Positions 34,679 through 41,820 of a stretch of 64,000 nt of DNA are shown piece by piece (within the stretch, counting starts at the first letter, position 1; every line of letters starts with the position of its first letter). Made by a program: the position numbers and the translations under genes. The notes beneath the pieces were generated by a model, which saw only the letters and a program-made list of their open reading frames with translations, had not been told where the DNA came from and searched no databases. This stretch comes from Halorubrum salinarum (GTDB lineage Archaea; Halobacteriota; Halobacteria; Halobacteriales; Haloferacaceae), in contig NZ_CP053941.1 in NCBI RefSeq assembly GCF_013267195.1, positions 620,001-684,000 of the forward strand. The letters are read 5' to 3'.

Positions 34679-35716
34679 TCAGTCCGCCGACGGGACCGAC
34701 GCGGTCGACGGGCCGCCGTCGAGGGCGGGCGCGTCCGGGTCGACCCGGACCCACCAGTCGGAGCCGGTCGCGTCGCTCCCGGCCGCGCCGAGGAGGGCGA
34801 TGCCGGCGGTCCGGCCGCGCGAGTCCCGGCGGCACAGCTCCAGCGCGGCCGGGAGCGTCGCGACCCGTCCGTCGGCGGGCGACAGCGCGTACCCGGAGAC
34901 CCGGACCGTCGCGTCGGCGGTCGGAGCCCCGTATCCCGCGGCCGATTCCGCCTCGTCGACGCGCTCGTACCCCTCGACGAGACCGACGGCCGCGAGGCGG
35001 TCGAAGGCCGCGTCGACCGGGTCGGCGGCGGCCGGCTCCGACGGTTCGGGGAGGCGCTCGGCGGCGTCGGCCAGCACCGACGCCTGCGCGCCCGGGTCGA
35101 GGTGCCGGTCGAGCGCCGTCGCCATCGCTTCGAGCAGGCAGAGACAGAGGTCGTCGGGGTCGGCGACGCGCTCGGCGAGCGAGAAGTACGCGTTCATTAC
35201 GGCCGACTCGGCACGGTCGTGCCCGCCGGCGGAGAGCGCCTCGAACGTCGCCGCGGCCGCCGCGTGGCAGAACTCGACGCGGTCGCGGGCCCGGCCGCGC
35301 CCCCCGGCCTGGTCCGCGCGTCGGCGGTCCGTCGGTGCGTCGTCCCCGCCGGGACCCCGGTGAACGGTGCCGTCCACGATCCGGTCCGCCAGCTCCGCGG
35401 GCGGCGACCCGCCGTCGCCGGGGGCGAACGTCGGTCCGTCGTCGTCCCGCCCCGTCGACTCCGACGGCGGCTCCGCGAACTCCTGTCTGACGACCACGTC
35501 GTAGAAGGGGAGTTCGGGGTCGTACCGCCGGAGGGTGTCGCGGTACTGCTCGGTCGCCCGGGCCGCCGCGCGGGCGGTCTCGCGGCTCTCGAAGCGCAGC
35601 CCCGCGGCCGGCACGGGCCGGTCGCCGTACCGCGCGCAGACGAGCGAGAACTCGCCGTCGTCGGCCGCGAGCGATTCGATGTGGTCCGCGATGTCGAGTA
35701 GGGTGGTTCCGATCAC
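34679..35716 (-). CDS. Haloarchaeal protein of unknown function (DUF7551-like) at the end of an iron operon
   Basis: The protein has 345 residues. The N-terminal domain (about 1-80) reads MIGTTLLDIADHIESLAADDGEFSLVCARYGDRPVPAAGLRF with RETARAAARATEQYRDTLRRYDPELPFYDVVV. I recognise this as a recurrent haloarchaeal domain of unknown role; the DUF number is from memory. A low-complexity Arg/Asp linker (about 95-145) separates it from a helical C-terminal part. It begins 25 bases after the flavoprotein stop at 35742 on the same strand, so it is probably the last gene of the siderophore-binding operon starting at 38157. Confidence 0.7.
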   Translation of the reverse strand: MIGTTLLDIADHIESLAADDGEFSLVCARYGDRPVPAAGLRFESRETARAAARATEQYRDTLRRYDPELPFYDVVVRQEFAEPPSESTGRDDDGPTFAPGDGGSPPAELADRIVDGTVHRGPGGDDAPTDRRRADQAGGRGRARDRVEFCHAAAAATFEALSAGGHDRAESAVMNAYFSLAERVADPDDLCLCLLEAMATALDRHLDPGAQASVLADAAERLPEPSEPAAADPVDAAFDRLAAVGLVEGYERVDEAESAAGYGAPTADATVRVSGYALSPADGRVATLPAALELCRRDSRGRTAGIALLGAAGSDATGSDWWVRVDPDAPALDGGPSTASVPSAD

Positions 35717-35741
35717 GTGTCGCTCCTGGTCGCTGGGTCGG

Positions 35742-36566
35742 TCACTCCTCTAGGCTCGGGTGCGTCTCCTGCGGGTCGGGGTGCGGCTCGGCGAACCGGT
35801 CGCGGGCCGCGTCGAGCGCGGCCGCCTCGCGCGCCTCGCGCTCCGCGGCGTCGATCTCCTCGCAGCCCGGCGGCACCTCGCGGTCGCGGTCGGTGAAGTA
35901 CCCCTCGGGCGCGACCCAGTCGTGGTAGAACGGCACGTCCGCCGCCTCCAGCAGCGTCACGGCGACCTCCGCGCCGTGGCCCGCGCACACCGCCGCCTGG
36001 TGGGGCTTGCGGGCGAGCCGCCCGGCCGCGTACAGCCCGTCGACGCCGGTCCGGCCGCGCTCGTCGGCGTCGACGTACGCCTTCCCGCGGTCGACGATGT
36101 CGACGCCGTCGAGGTCCTCTAAGTACCCGACCTCGTTTTTCGTCGCCGCGACGACGTGCCGCGCCCCGATCCGGTCCCCGTCGTCGGTGGTCACGGCGAA
36201 TCGGGCGGCCGCGTCCTCGCCGTCCCCGCCTGCGGCGTCGGGTTCCCCGTCGGCGAGCGCGACCTGCGTGACGCGGGCGTCGAGGCGGTCCGCGCCGGCG
36301 GTCTCCGCCTGCTCGCCGAGCAGGTCCAGCAGCCGGCGCGCGTCGACGCCGAGCGGGAAGCCGGGGAAGTTCTCCAAGCGCGCGTTCCGGCGGAGGATCG
36401 AGCCGCCGGGGTCGACGACGAGCGTGTCGAGCCCCTGCCGGGCGGTGTAGACGGCCGCCGAGAGCCCGGCGACGCCGCCGCCGACCACGACCACGTCGCG
36501 CTCGGCCGCGTGCGCTCCGGCCGGGGCGTCCGACCCCTCGGCCGGGCCGGTCGCGTCCGTCGTCAT
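35742..36566 (-). CDS. Thioredoxin-reductase-like FAD oxidoreductase without CxxC, in iron operon
   Basis: The protein has 274 residues. The FAD-binding start is VVVVGGGVAGLSAAVYTARQGLDTLVVD (about residues 24-50), then LRRNARLENFPGFPLGVDARRLL as in the paralogue at 46463, and TGVDGLYAAGRLARKP for the second FAD contact. The redox CxxC of thioredoxin reductases is absent, and the NAD(P) domain is short. It overlaps the upstream 61-residue frame by four bases (ATGA) in an operon led by a siderophore-binding protein. I infer a ferric-siderophore reductase or siderophore-modifying flavoenzyme; this is not proven. Confidence 0.82.
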   Translation of the reverse strand: MTTDATGPAEGSDAPAGAHAAERDVVVVGGGVAGLSAAVYTARQGLDTLVVDPGGSILRRNARLENFPGFPLGVDARRLLDLLGEQAETAGADRLDARVTQVALADGEPDAAGGDGEDAAARFAVTTDDGDRIGARHVVAATKNEVGYLEDLDGVDIVDRGKAYVDADERGRTGVDGLYAAGRLARKPHQAAVCAGHGAEVAVTLLEAADVPFYHDWVAPEGYFTDRDREVPPGCEEIDAAEREAREAAALDAARDRFAEPHPDPQETHPSLEE

Positions 36567-36748
36567 CGCTCGATCACCCGTCTCCGCTGGGATGCGGCGG
36601 TCCGGTTGCGATTGGAGTCCATACCGGTCGACGCGGCCGCGACGAGATACGGGCTTCGGTCGCGGGTCGCGATACGGGCGCGCGCCGAGCGGTCGTCGCC
36701 GTCGGAGGGGTCCGAACGGCCGGAGCGCTCGGTGAAGTCACCGGTCAT
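36563..36748 (-). CDS. Possible 61-residue coupled gene in iron operon
   Basis: The frame opens at ATG 36748 and closes at 36563. Both ends overlap neighbouring genes by four bases (ATGA), which is the main support. The product is Arg-, Ser- and Asp-rich with no hydrophobic core (MTGDFTERSGRSDPSDGDDR at the start) and resembles no family known to me. Spacing makes it a plausible translational link between the 58-residue gene and the flavoprotein. It could also be a non-functional filler that keeps ribosomes running. Confidence 0.45.
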   Translation of the reverse strand: MTGDFTERSGRSDPSDGDDRSARARIATRDRSPYLVAAASTGMDSNRNRTAASQRRRVIER

Positions 36749-36921
36749 CGGCGGACTCTGACCGGTCGTTCGGCGGCGATGAAGGGCTCGTCGCGGTCGG
36801 TCGCGGCGAACGCGATCCCGTCGGTCTCGCCGCGCTCGACGCGCCACGTCGGCAGTTCCGGGATGCCGTGCGCCGTCGGGTCGTCGTTGATCGCCGCGAC
36901 GGTCCACTCGCGGGCGCGCAT
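36745..36921 (-). CDS. 58-residue protein in iron operon
   Basis: The ATG at 36921 directly abuts the stop of the siderophore-binding gene (TAG then ATG), and its stop overlaps the next ATG by four bases. The product, MRAREWTVAAINDDPTAHGI then PELPTWRVERGETDGIAFAATDRDEPFIAAERPVRVRR, has a balanced, protein-like composition with Trp and hydrophobic positions. No family is recognised. The tight packing strongly suggests that it is translated. A role in handling imported iron or the siderophore is only a guess from context. Confidence 0.65.
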   Translation of the reverse strand: MRAREWTVAAINDDPTAHGIPELPTWRVERGETDGIAFAATDRDEPFIAAERPVRVRR

Positions 36922-38157
36922 CTACAGGTCCCCGTTGATCGCGTCCGCGACCCGCTGCCGGTCGAAGAGCCGCTCCGCCTCTGGGATTTCCGGGTACGGG
37001 CCCTCCTCGTAGCGGGGCCACTCGCCGAACGCCTCGGGGTACAGCTGCTTCGCGGTCATCTCCAGCTGGAACAGGTTGAGGATCGGCCCCTGGTACCGGG
37101 CGCCCTGCGGGTGGACTCGGTCGTTCCTGACCGCCGTGACCTCGGAGCCGACCGGGTCGTCCTCGAAGGCGGCCCGCCGGCCGGCCATGTCGGTCCCGGG
37201 CTCGAAGCCGCCGAGGTAGAGGATCACGTCGGGGTCGGCCTCCAGGATGGTCTCGAAGTCGACGACCGTGCCGGACTCGACGCTCCCCTCGAAGGCGTCG
37301 CGCGGCCCGAGCGGGCGCGTGTGCGACGTGAGGAAGCCGGGGTTGCTCAGCGTGTACGCGTATATCTCCTCGACGTCCGCGGCGGCGATCATGATCGCGG
37401 TCGGGCGCTCCGACTCCGGCGGGAGCCCCGCCTCGATCGTCGCGAGGAGGTCCTCCCGGACGCCCGCGAGCGCCTCGTAGCGCTCGCGCTCCCGGAACGC
37501 GTCGGCGACGATCTCGAACTGCTCCCAGAGGCCGTAGTACTGGTAGCCCTCGGCCCACTCCGCGGGCGGCTCCTGGTGCCGGTCCGAGAGCGAGTTGCCG
37601 AACCACGGCGAGACGCGCTCGCCGATCTCGTCGATGTCGTCCCGGCTCCACGCGTCCTGTCGCGTGATCCACGCCGGGTCCGCGAGGTGGACGTCGCTGT
37701 TCAGTTCGTACAGCTTCTCCTTGTCCGGCTGCCACGAGGAATAGAGCCCGGACCAGTCGAGCGAAACGCCGGGGAGGCGCTCGACGAACTGGTTCCAGAG
37801 GCCGTCGTAGTAGTCCGGAGCGTGGAGGGCGGTGACGTCGTTCCCGCGGCCGAGCGCGAACGCCATGCCGGCGTGGTGCGTGAGCCGGGTGAACACCGTC
37901 TCCGGCGGCGACTCGAACGTCACCTCCCCCGTCGGCGAGATGGACGCGGTGTAGCTCCCGTCGTCCGCGGAGGAGTCGCCCGATCCGTCCGAGCCGCCGT
38001 CCCCCGAGCCGGCCTCGTTCCCGCCGTCGTCGGTCGAGTTCGGGCCCTCCGGCGGCTCGCTTCCGGCGCAGCCTGCGAGCGCTCCCACGCCGGCGACGCC
38101 GCAGTACCTGATCGCGTCGCGTCGGGTCGCCCCGGACCGCTCTGCGTCTGAGTCCAT
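36922..38157 (-). CDS. Iron-siderophore ABC transporter substrate-binding lipoprotein (paralogue 6)
   Basis: The protein has 411 residues. The signal has a twin arginine (R12-R13 in GATRRDAIRY) and a lipobox LAGC with C30, then an acidic Gly/Ser linker, so it is exported folded and anchored outside the membrane. The mature part is a FhuD/BtuF-like bilobal protein: YELNSDVHLADPAW, then YQGPILNLFQLEMTAKQLYPEAFGEWPRY and the C-terminal LFDRQRVADAINGD shared with the five other paralogues in the window. Two TTTAGG-N4-CCTAAA-type palindromes and a TATA box lie just upstream. It heads the 58-residue / flavoprotein / DUF operon; no permease is in this unit. Confidence 0.88.
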   Translation of the reverse strand: MDSDAERSGATRRDAIRYCGVAGVGALAGCAGSEPPEGPNSTDDGGNEAGSGDGGSDGSGDSSADDGSYTASISPTGEVTFESPPETVFTRLTHHAGMAFALGRGNDVTALHAPDYYDGLWNQFVERLPGVSLDWSGLYSSWQPDKEKLYELNSDVHLADPAWITRQDAWSRDDIDEIGERVSPWFGNSLSDRHQEPPAEWAEGYQYYGLWEQFEIVADAFRERERYEALAGVREDLLATIEAGLPPESERPTAIMIAAADVEEIYAYTLSNPGFLTSHTRPLGPRDAFEGSVESGTVVDFETILEADPDVILYLGGFEPGTDMAGRRAAFEDDPVGSEVTAVRNDRVHPQGARYQGPILNLFQLEMTAKQLYPEAFGEWPRYEEGPYPEIPEAERLFDRQRVADAINGDL

Positions 38158-38161
38158 GTGG

Positions 38162-38177
38162 TTTAGGCCACCCTAAA
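38162..38177. promoter_or_regulatory. Iron box A (DtxR-type palindrome), proximal
   Basis: TTTAGGCCACCCTAAA, perfect 6-base arms around 4 bases, lies 5-20 bases before the start codon of the gene at 38157. It would cover the predicted transcription start, with the TATA-like TTTATTTC just beyond it. Confidence 0.85.
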
Positions 38178-38197
38178 GAAATAAATCGGTTTCGAAT

Positions 38198-38213
38198 CTT
38201 AGGCGGGCCTAAA
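38198..38213. promoter_or_regulatory. Iron box B (DtxR-type palindrome), distal
   Basis: CTTAGGCGGGCCTAAA matches the palindrome at 5 of 6 arm pairs. It lies 41-56 bases before the start codon at 38157, upstream of the TATA box, so boxes A and B bracket the core promoter. Confidence 0.8.
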
Positions 38214-38350
38214 GAGTTCGGCGAGTCGGGGGAAACCGCGCCCGAACCGGCCGGTCGAGGCGGTGGTCGAGCGCGGTCACGGGGACCGGTCGGGGTCCGT
38301 GGTTCGAGCGCTCTCCCCGAAGGCGGGGACGGACTCGTCCGGTTCCCCGG

Positions 38351-38677
38351 TCAGAACGGCGGGCTGTAGTCCTCGTACTCGTCCATCTCGTCCATCTCGT
38401 CGGTCTTCGACGGCATCACCGCGGCTCGCGGACCGCCGGACCGCACGACTTCCACGTCTTCGAGGCCGTCGACGCTCTCCGGCAGGCGGCGCTCGATGGC
38501 CTTCATCGTCATCGGGGCGATACCACAGCCCGAACACGCGCCGCCGATGGCGACGGTCGCCGTTCCCGCCTCCTCGTCGACGTCGCGTATCTCGAAGCTG
38601 CCGCCGTGCTGCTGGATCTGCGGGACTTCGTTGCTCAGGTAACTCCGCGTCTGCCGTTCGAGTCCTTCTGCGCTCAT
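38351..38677 (-). CDS. NifU C-terminal-domain (Nfu-type) Fe-S scaffold/carrier protein
   Basis: The protein has 108 residues. The Nfu domain spans about residues 1-75 (LERQTRSYLSNEVPQIQQHGGSFEIRDV, TATVAIGGACSGCGIAPMTMKAIERRL) with the cluster-binding C-x-x-C in ACSGCG. The Met/Asp/Glu-rich tail DEMDEMDEYEDY is extra. It delivers or stores Fe-S clusters. The ATG at 38677 fits a TATA-like TTTATGATAC about 27 bases upstream. An iron box (38719-38734) lies 42-57 bases upstream, the same position as the distal boxes of the transport genes, so Fe-S assembly seems to be in the same regulon. Confidence 0.9.
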   Translation of the reverse strand: MSAEGLERQTRSYLSNEVPQIQQHGGSFEIRDVDEEAGTATVAIGGACSGCGIAPMTMKAIERRLPESVDGLEDVEVVRSGGPRAAVMPSKTDEMDEMDEYEDYSPPF

Positions 38678-38718
38678 TGCGTTCTCACGTTCGACGCATA
38701 GTATCATAAAACTGTGGT

Positions 38719-38734
38719 ATTAGGGTACCCTAAA
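38719..38734. promoter_or_regulatory. Iron box C upstream of Nfu gene
   Basis: ATTAGGGTACCCTAAA has a palindromic core TTAGGGTACCCTAA and lies 42-57 bases before the Nfu start codon, beyond its TATA box, in the distal position seen at the transporter promoters. Confidence 0.8.
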
Positions 38735-38884
38735 AACACGCGATAGAGGCTATATATAGGATATATACCGATATTCCGCTGATAAGTAATTACGTTCTGT
38801 TATTTTTCGCACCGCCTAAAACGGGACGGCGGTCGGTACCGGTCTGCCGGATTCGGCCGGGGCGAGGGCGCGTCCGGGCCTGGG
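38735..38884. other. A+T-rich spacer between Nfu promoter and regulator gene
   Basis: Contains two close TATATA stretches (TATATATAGGATATATACC) and GTTATTTTTCG. No gene is seen. It may hold the end of the regulator transcript and extra upstream sequence for Nfu. No second palindrome is evident. Confidence 0.4.
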
Positions 38885-39304
38885 TCAAGACCGCTCGTCG
38901 TCGGTCGTCGCCGACGCGTCGTCCGCGTCGGTTCCCGTGCCATCGCCCGTCTCGACGGGGAGTGTCTCCGCGAGGCGTTCGGCGACGATCGGACTGACGA
39001 GCCCCGCCACCCGCATCGCCTGACCCTCCGAGTCGTCGAGGTCCAAGACGCTCCGGAAGAACCACGAGACGGTCACGTAGGTCTCGTGTAGCTCCGCGGC
39101 CCGCTCGCGTCCCGCGTCCGTCAGCGTCGCGCCCTCGTACGGTCGGTACTCGACGAGGCCGTCGTCGTCGAGCCGCTGGAACGTCTCGGTGACCGTGGCC
39201 GGCGACCGGTCGAGCGCCTCGGCCACCGCGCCCGTCCCGATCGGCTCCCCGTTCCGATGCCCGAGGATGTACACCGCCAAGAGGTACTGCGGGGCGCCGG
39301 TCAT
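38885..39304 (-). CDS. DtxR-fold regulator with degenerate metal site, in iron region
   Basis: The protein has 139 residues. The winged helix is at about 1-65 (PQYLLAVYILGHRNGEPIGTGAVAEALDRSPATVTETFQRLDDDGLVEYRPYEGATLTDAGRERA), then a dimerisation region with the DtxR-like spacing of LDLD and AERL. Aligned by eye to Corynebacterium DtxR, the metal ligands are changed: H79 to Tyr, E83 to Ser, C102 to Met, E105 to Ala, H106 to Gly. It has no SH3-like domain. It overlaps the upstream 55-residue gene (ATGA), whose operon begins at an iron box. It is a candidate binder of these boxes, perhaps as a heterodimer. Confidence 0.83.
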   Translation of the reverse strand: MTGAPQYLLAVYILGHRNGEPIGTGAVAEALDRSPATVTETFQRLDDDGLVEYRPYEGATLTDAGRERAAELHETYVTVSWFFRSVLDLDDSEGQAMRVAGLVSPIVAERLAETLPVETGDGTGTDADDASATTDDERS

Positions 39305-39468
39305 CGCTCGCCCCCTCGCGTCTCGCCGTCGGCCCCGGTCGACGACGGTCCGTCGGCGTCGTCGGCGCCGTCCCCTTCCTCACGCCCGTCACCGGGACCG
39401 AAAGTCGCGAGGAACGTCCAGGCCCACGCCTGAGCGCGCCGACCTCGCGGTCCGCTTCCCACGGTCAT
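39301..39468 (-). CDS. 55-residue protein coupled to the DtxR-like gene
   Basis: The ATG at 39468 overlaps the stop of the 263-residue gene by four bases, and its stop overlaps the regulator ATG by four bases. The product begins MTVGSGPRGRRAQAWAWTFL then ATFGPGDGREEGDGADD, so a short basic stretch and an aromatic segment are followed by an acidic Gly-rich tail. It is too short for a full membrane protein, though AWAWTFLATFG could touch a membrane. No family is known to me. The overlaps at both ends are the evidence for translation. Confidence 0.6.
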   Translation of the reverse strand: MTVGSGPRGRRAQAWAWTFLATFGPGDGREEGDGADDADGPSSTGADGETRGGER

Positions 39469-40256
39469 ACCCTCCGAACGAGGTGTCTCCGCACCGCCCG
39501 CTGGCAGTCGTCACACGTCGCGTCGAGCGTCGCGACCGTCGACAGGACGGGGTGATCGACGGGGAAGTCGCGGTAGAGGTACGGCGGGAGCCGCCGGTGA
39601 GCGACGGCGGCCTCGGCCCCGTTGCTCGTCGTGCCGTTCAGAAACTCCTGTCGGCGCCGCGCCAAGTCCGCACACCGCGATCGGAGCTCGTCGAGCGTCT
39701 CGTGTCGCGTCTCGAGCGCCCCGAAACCGAGCGCCGTGAGCGGCGTCTCGTCGAGGGCCGCGAGGCGCTCGACGACGGCGTCGACGGCGTCGGCGGCGTC
39801 GGACAGGTGCGCCGCCTCGCGGGCGAGCGCCCCCTCGAGCGCCTTGACCTCGTTCCGACGGGCGGCCGTCTCGGCGACGACCGTTCGCTTCAGCTGCGGA
39901 CTGAACGAGGCGTCGGTCGCCGGCGAGAGCGCCAGCGCGATCGACTCGGTGAGCTCCGAGCGGACCGTCTCCAGCAGCGACTCGTCGCCGGATCCCTCGA
40001 CGTCGTCGAGGCTGTGTGGCCGGACCGTCTCTTCGAACGCCCGACGGACGTCTCGGCAGCGGGCGTCGCCCGCCGATCTCACGCGGTGTTCCGTTCCGGT
40101 GACGGCGGCGCCCGTCGACGCGACCGGCGTCGGATCGGTCGATATCGACCGAACGCGGCGGTCGAACCGCTCGAACGCCGTCCGTTTCGCCTCGAGGGCC
40201 TCCCGCTCCGTCCGAACGCGGGTCCGAGCGCGTTCGACGTACGTGTCGACGCTCAT
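39465..40256 (-). CDS. DUF7260-like haloarchaeal helical protein, iron-box operon
   Basis: The protein has 263 residues and is mostly helical without membrane segments: SVDTYVERARTRVRTEREALEAKRTAFERFDRRV, FEETVRPHSLDDVEGSGDESLLETVRSEL, and a C-terminal part with a single C-x-x-C (DATCDDCQRAVRRHL). It resembles the haloarchaeal DUF7260 family (number from memory), whose function is unknown. It is followed by the 55-residue gene and the DtxR-like gene, each with ATGA overlaps. The only promoter seen is an iron box with TATA at about 40455-40481, almost 200 bases upstream, so the operon is probably iron-controlled. Confidence 0.72.
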   Translation of the reverse strand: MSVDTYVERARTRVRTEREALEAKRTAFERFDRRVRSISTDPTPVASTGAAVTGTEHRVRSAGDARCRDVRRAFEETVRPHSLDDVEGSGDESLLETVRSELTESIALALSPATDASFSPQLKRTVVAETAARRNEVKALEGALAREAAHLSDAADAVDAVVERLAALDETPLTALGFGALETRHETLDELRSRCADLARRRQEFLNGTTSNGAEAAVAHRRLPPYLYRDFPVDHPVLSTVATLDATCDDCQRAVRRHLVRRV

Positions 40257-40336
40257 CCCAGGGCCTCTCCGTCGACGACGGCGACCGCGATCCGTGTGGC
40301 CGCGCTCGTCCGTCCGACAATGTCGGTCCGTACCAT
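40253..40336 (-). CDS. Possible 27-residue leader peptide
   Basis: ATG 40336 opens a short frame (MVRTDIVGRTSAATRIAVAV then VDGEALG) whose stop overlaps the ATG of the 263-residue gene by four bases. It lies in the 194-base leader implied by the iron-box promoter. It could couple translation to the next gene. Length alone makes it uncertain. Confidence 0.3.
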   Translation of the reverse strand: MVRTDIVGRTSAATRIAVAVVDGEALG

Positions 40337-40339
40337 GGT

Positions 40340-40450
40340 TCAGGCGTTGTTCGGACGGCCGGCCTCGGTCCGCCGACCGGGCGACGTGCTCGCGCGGGTC
40401 CGAACGGTTCTCCGAGTCGATCCGGTGTCGGTGCGGTTCCCTCCGAGCAT
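40340..40450 (-). CDS. Possible 36-residue first ORF of iron-box transcript
   Basis: ATG 40450 lies exactly 5 bases from iron box D and about 27 bases from a TATA-like TTGTATTTTT, the same geometry as the leaderless starts at 38157 and 50031. The product (MLGGNRTDTGSTRRTVRTRA then STSPGRRTEAGRPNNA) is not family-like. It may be a leader peptide or simply the 5' end of the message. Confidence 0.3.
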   Translation of the reverse strand: MLGGNRTDTGSTRRTVRTRASTSPGRRTEAGRPNNA

Positions 40451-40454
40451 ATGT

Positions 40455-40470
40455 TTTAGGCCAGCCTAAA
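40455..40470. promoter_or_regulatory. Iron box D (DtxR-type palindrome)
   Basis: TTTAGGCCAGCCTAAA has perfect 6-base arms. It is followed upstream (on the minus strand) by a TATA-like TTGTATTTTT. It faces the operon of the DUF7260-like protein, the 55-residue protein and the DtxR-like regulator, which suggests autoregulation. Confidence 0.85.
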
Positions 40471-40610
40471 AATACAAGAAAGTACCGGTCAGTACGCCCC
40501 CGAAACGGGACGCGTCGTCACGGTCCGCTCCACACGGAGTCCGCGCTCGCGGCCCGGCCGCGGGCCGGTCCCCCCGGGTGTGACCGCGGCGCGGAAACGT
40601 CCGCCCGCGG
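40471..40610. other. Spacer behind the last tandem binding-protein gene
   Basis: Contains a GC-rich hairpin, CGGCCCG at 40550-40556 pairing with CGGGCCG at 40561-40567, just past the end of the binding-protein operon; it may help end that transcript. No gene is seen. Confidence 0.35.
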
Positions 40611-41819
40611 TCAGGCGTCGCCGGTGACAATGGCGCTCACCGCGTCGCGGTCGAACAGTTCGCCGCTGTACGTGTCGGGGTACAGAAGCGTCGCGAACCG
40701 CTCCGTCAGGAACAGGTTCTGGATCGGTCCCTGATATATCGGGCCGCCGCGGTACACCGCGCCGCTCTCGACGGCGGTCAGTTCGCTTGCGACGCTGTGT
40801 TCCTTCATGAACGCCAAGACGGTGTCCTCGAACTCGGCGCGGGTCTTGGTCTCGTGGCCGCGGACGAACAGCGCGTCGGGATCGACCTCCAGCATCGTCT
40901 CGTAGTCGATCTGTCCGCGGTCGTCCGTCGAGAGGCCCTCGACGCCCGTCCCGGAAAGCGCGTCCGAGACGCCCAGGTCGCGGAAGTGCTTCTTGTTAGT
41001 CCCCTTGTCGGTGAGGCGGTACGGCGAGAACTTCTCGGGCGCATCGGACCCGGCGAAACACAGCAGCCCCGCGGGCCGGGCGTTGGCCGCCGGGAGGTCC
41101 GCCTGGACCCGCGCGAGGAGGTCGTCGTGGAGAGACGCGAAGGCCCGGAAGCGGTCGCCCTGCCGGAATATCTCCGCGACCTTCTCGAAGGCCTCGTACA
41201 TCGTGTAGTACCGGTAGTCGTGCCACGGGTCGGTCCGACGGAAGTTCGCGTTGCCGACGAACGGCGCGACGTTCTCCGTCAACTCCGTCACGTCGCCCTC
41301 GTCGAGTCCGAAGAAGGAGTTGTTGAGCAGCCACTGCGGGTCGGTGAGGTGGACGTCGCTGTCGAGCTCGTAGTACAGCTCCTTGTCGATCCCCTCGTCG
41401 TACAGCTGCGTGACCTCGCCTTTGTCGACCGAGACGCCGTCGAGCTCGTCGTAGTACGACGTGTGGTACCGCGACTTGACGCCGACCGCGGCGAGGCCGT
41501 CGGCCTGTCCGAGCGCGACGCCCATGTCGGCGTAGCCCGGGAAGTACGACTCCCACGTCTCCGGGACGCCGTCGAATGCGACCTCGCCGACCGGCGCCAT
41601 CTCGACGCTGTACTCGGTGGTGTCGGTCGTCTCGTCGGTGCCGTCAGAGTCCGCGGTCTCGTTCGTCGCACCGCCCGTCTCGTTGGCCGGGGGCGTCGCG
41701 TCGTCGTCGGAGCCGCCGGTACAGCCGGCGAGCAGCCCGCCGCCGACGACCGCGCCGCCGAACTTCACGTAGTCCCGCCGGGTCGATTCTCCGGTCGTGG
41801 TGATGTCGTCGTCGCTCAT
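40611..41819 (-). CDS. Iron-siderophore ABC transporter substrate-binding lipoprotein (paralogue 5)
   Basis: The protein has 402 residues. Tat signal with R14-R15 (STRRDYVKFGG) and lipobox C33 (LLAGC), then an acidic Asn/Thr-rich tether. The binding part has YELDSDVHLTDPQW, DYRYYTMYEAFEKVAEIF and IYQGPIQNLFLTERFATLLYPDTY. The C-terminal motif is diverged (LFDRDAVSAIVTGD, where the others have VADIVNGD). It is third in a tandem of three, one base after the stop of paralogue 4, and is transcribed from the iron box at 44318. Paralogues this different in the binding lobes probably take different ferric siderophores. Confidence 0.88.
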   Translation of the reverse strand: MSDDDITTTGESTRRDYVKFGGAVVGGGLLAGCTGGSDDDATPPANETGGATNETADSDGTDETTDTTEYSVEMAPVGEVAFDGVPETWESYFPGYADMGVALGQADGLAAVGVKSRYHTSYYDELDGVSVDKGEVTQLYDEGIDKELYYELDSDVHLTDPQWLLNNSFFGLDEGDVTELTENVAPFVGNANFRRTDPWHDYRYYTMYEAFEKVAEIFRQGDRFRAFASLHDDLLARVQADLPAANARPAGLLCFAGSDAPEKFSPYRLTDKGTNKKHFRDLGVSDALSGTGVEGLSTDDRGQIDYETMLEVDPDALFVRGHETKTRAEFEDTVLAFMKEHSVASELTAVESGAVYRGGPIYQGPIQNLFLTERFATLLYPDTYSGELFDRDAVSAIVTGDA

Positions 41820-41820
41820 G

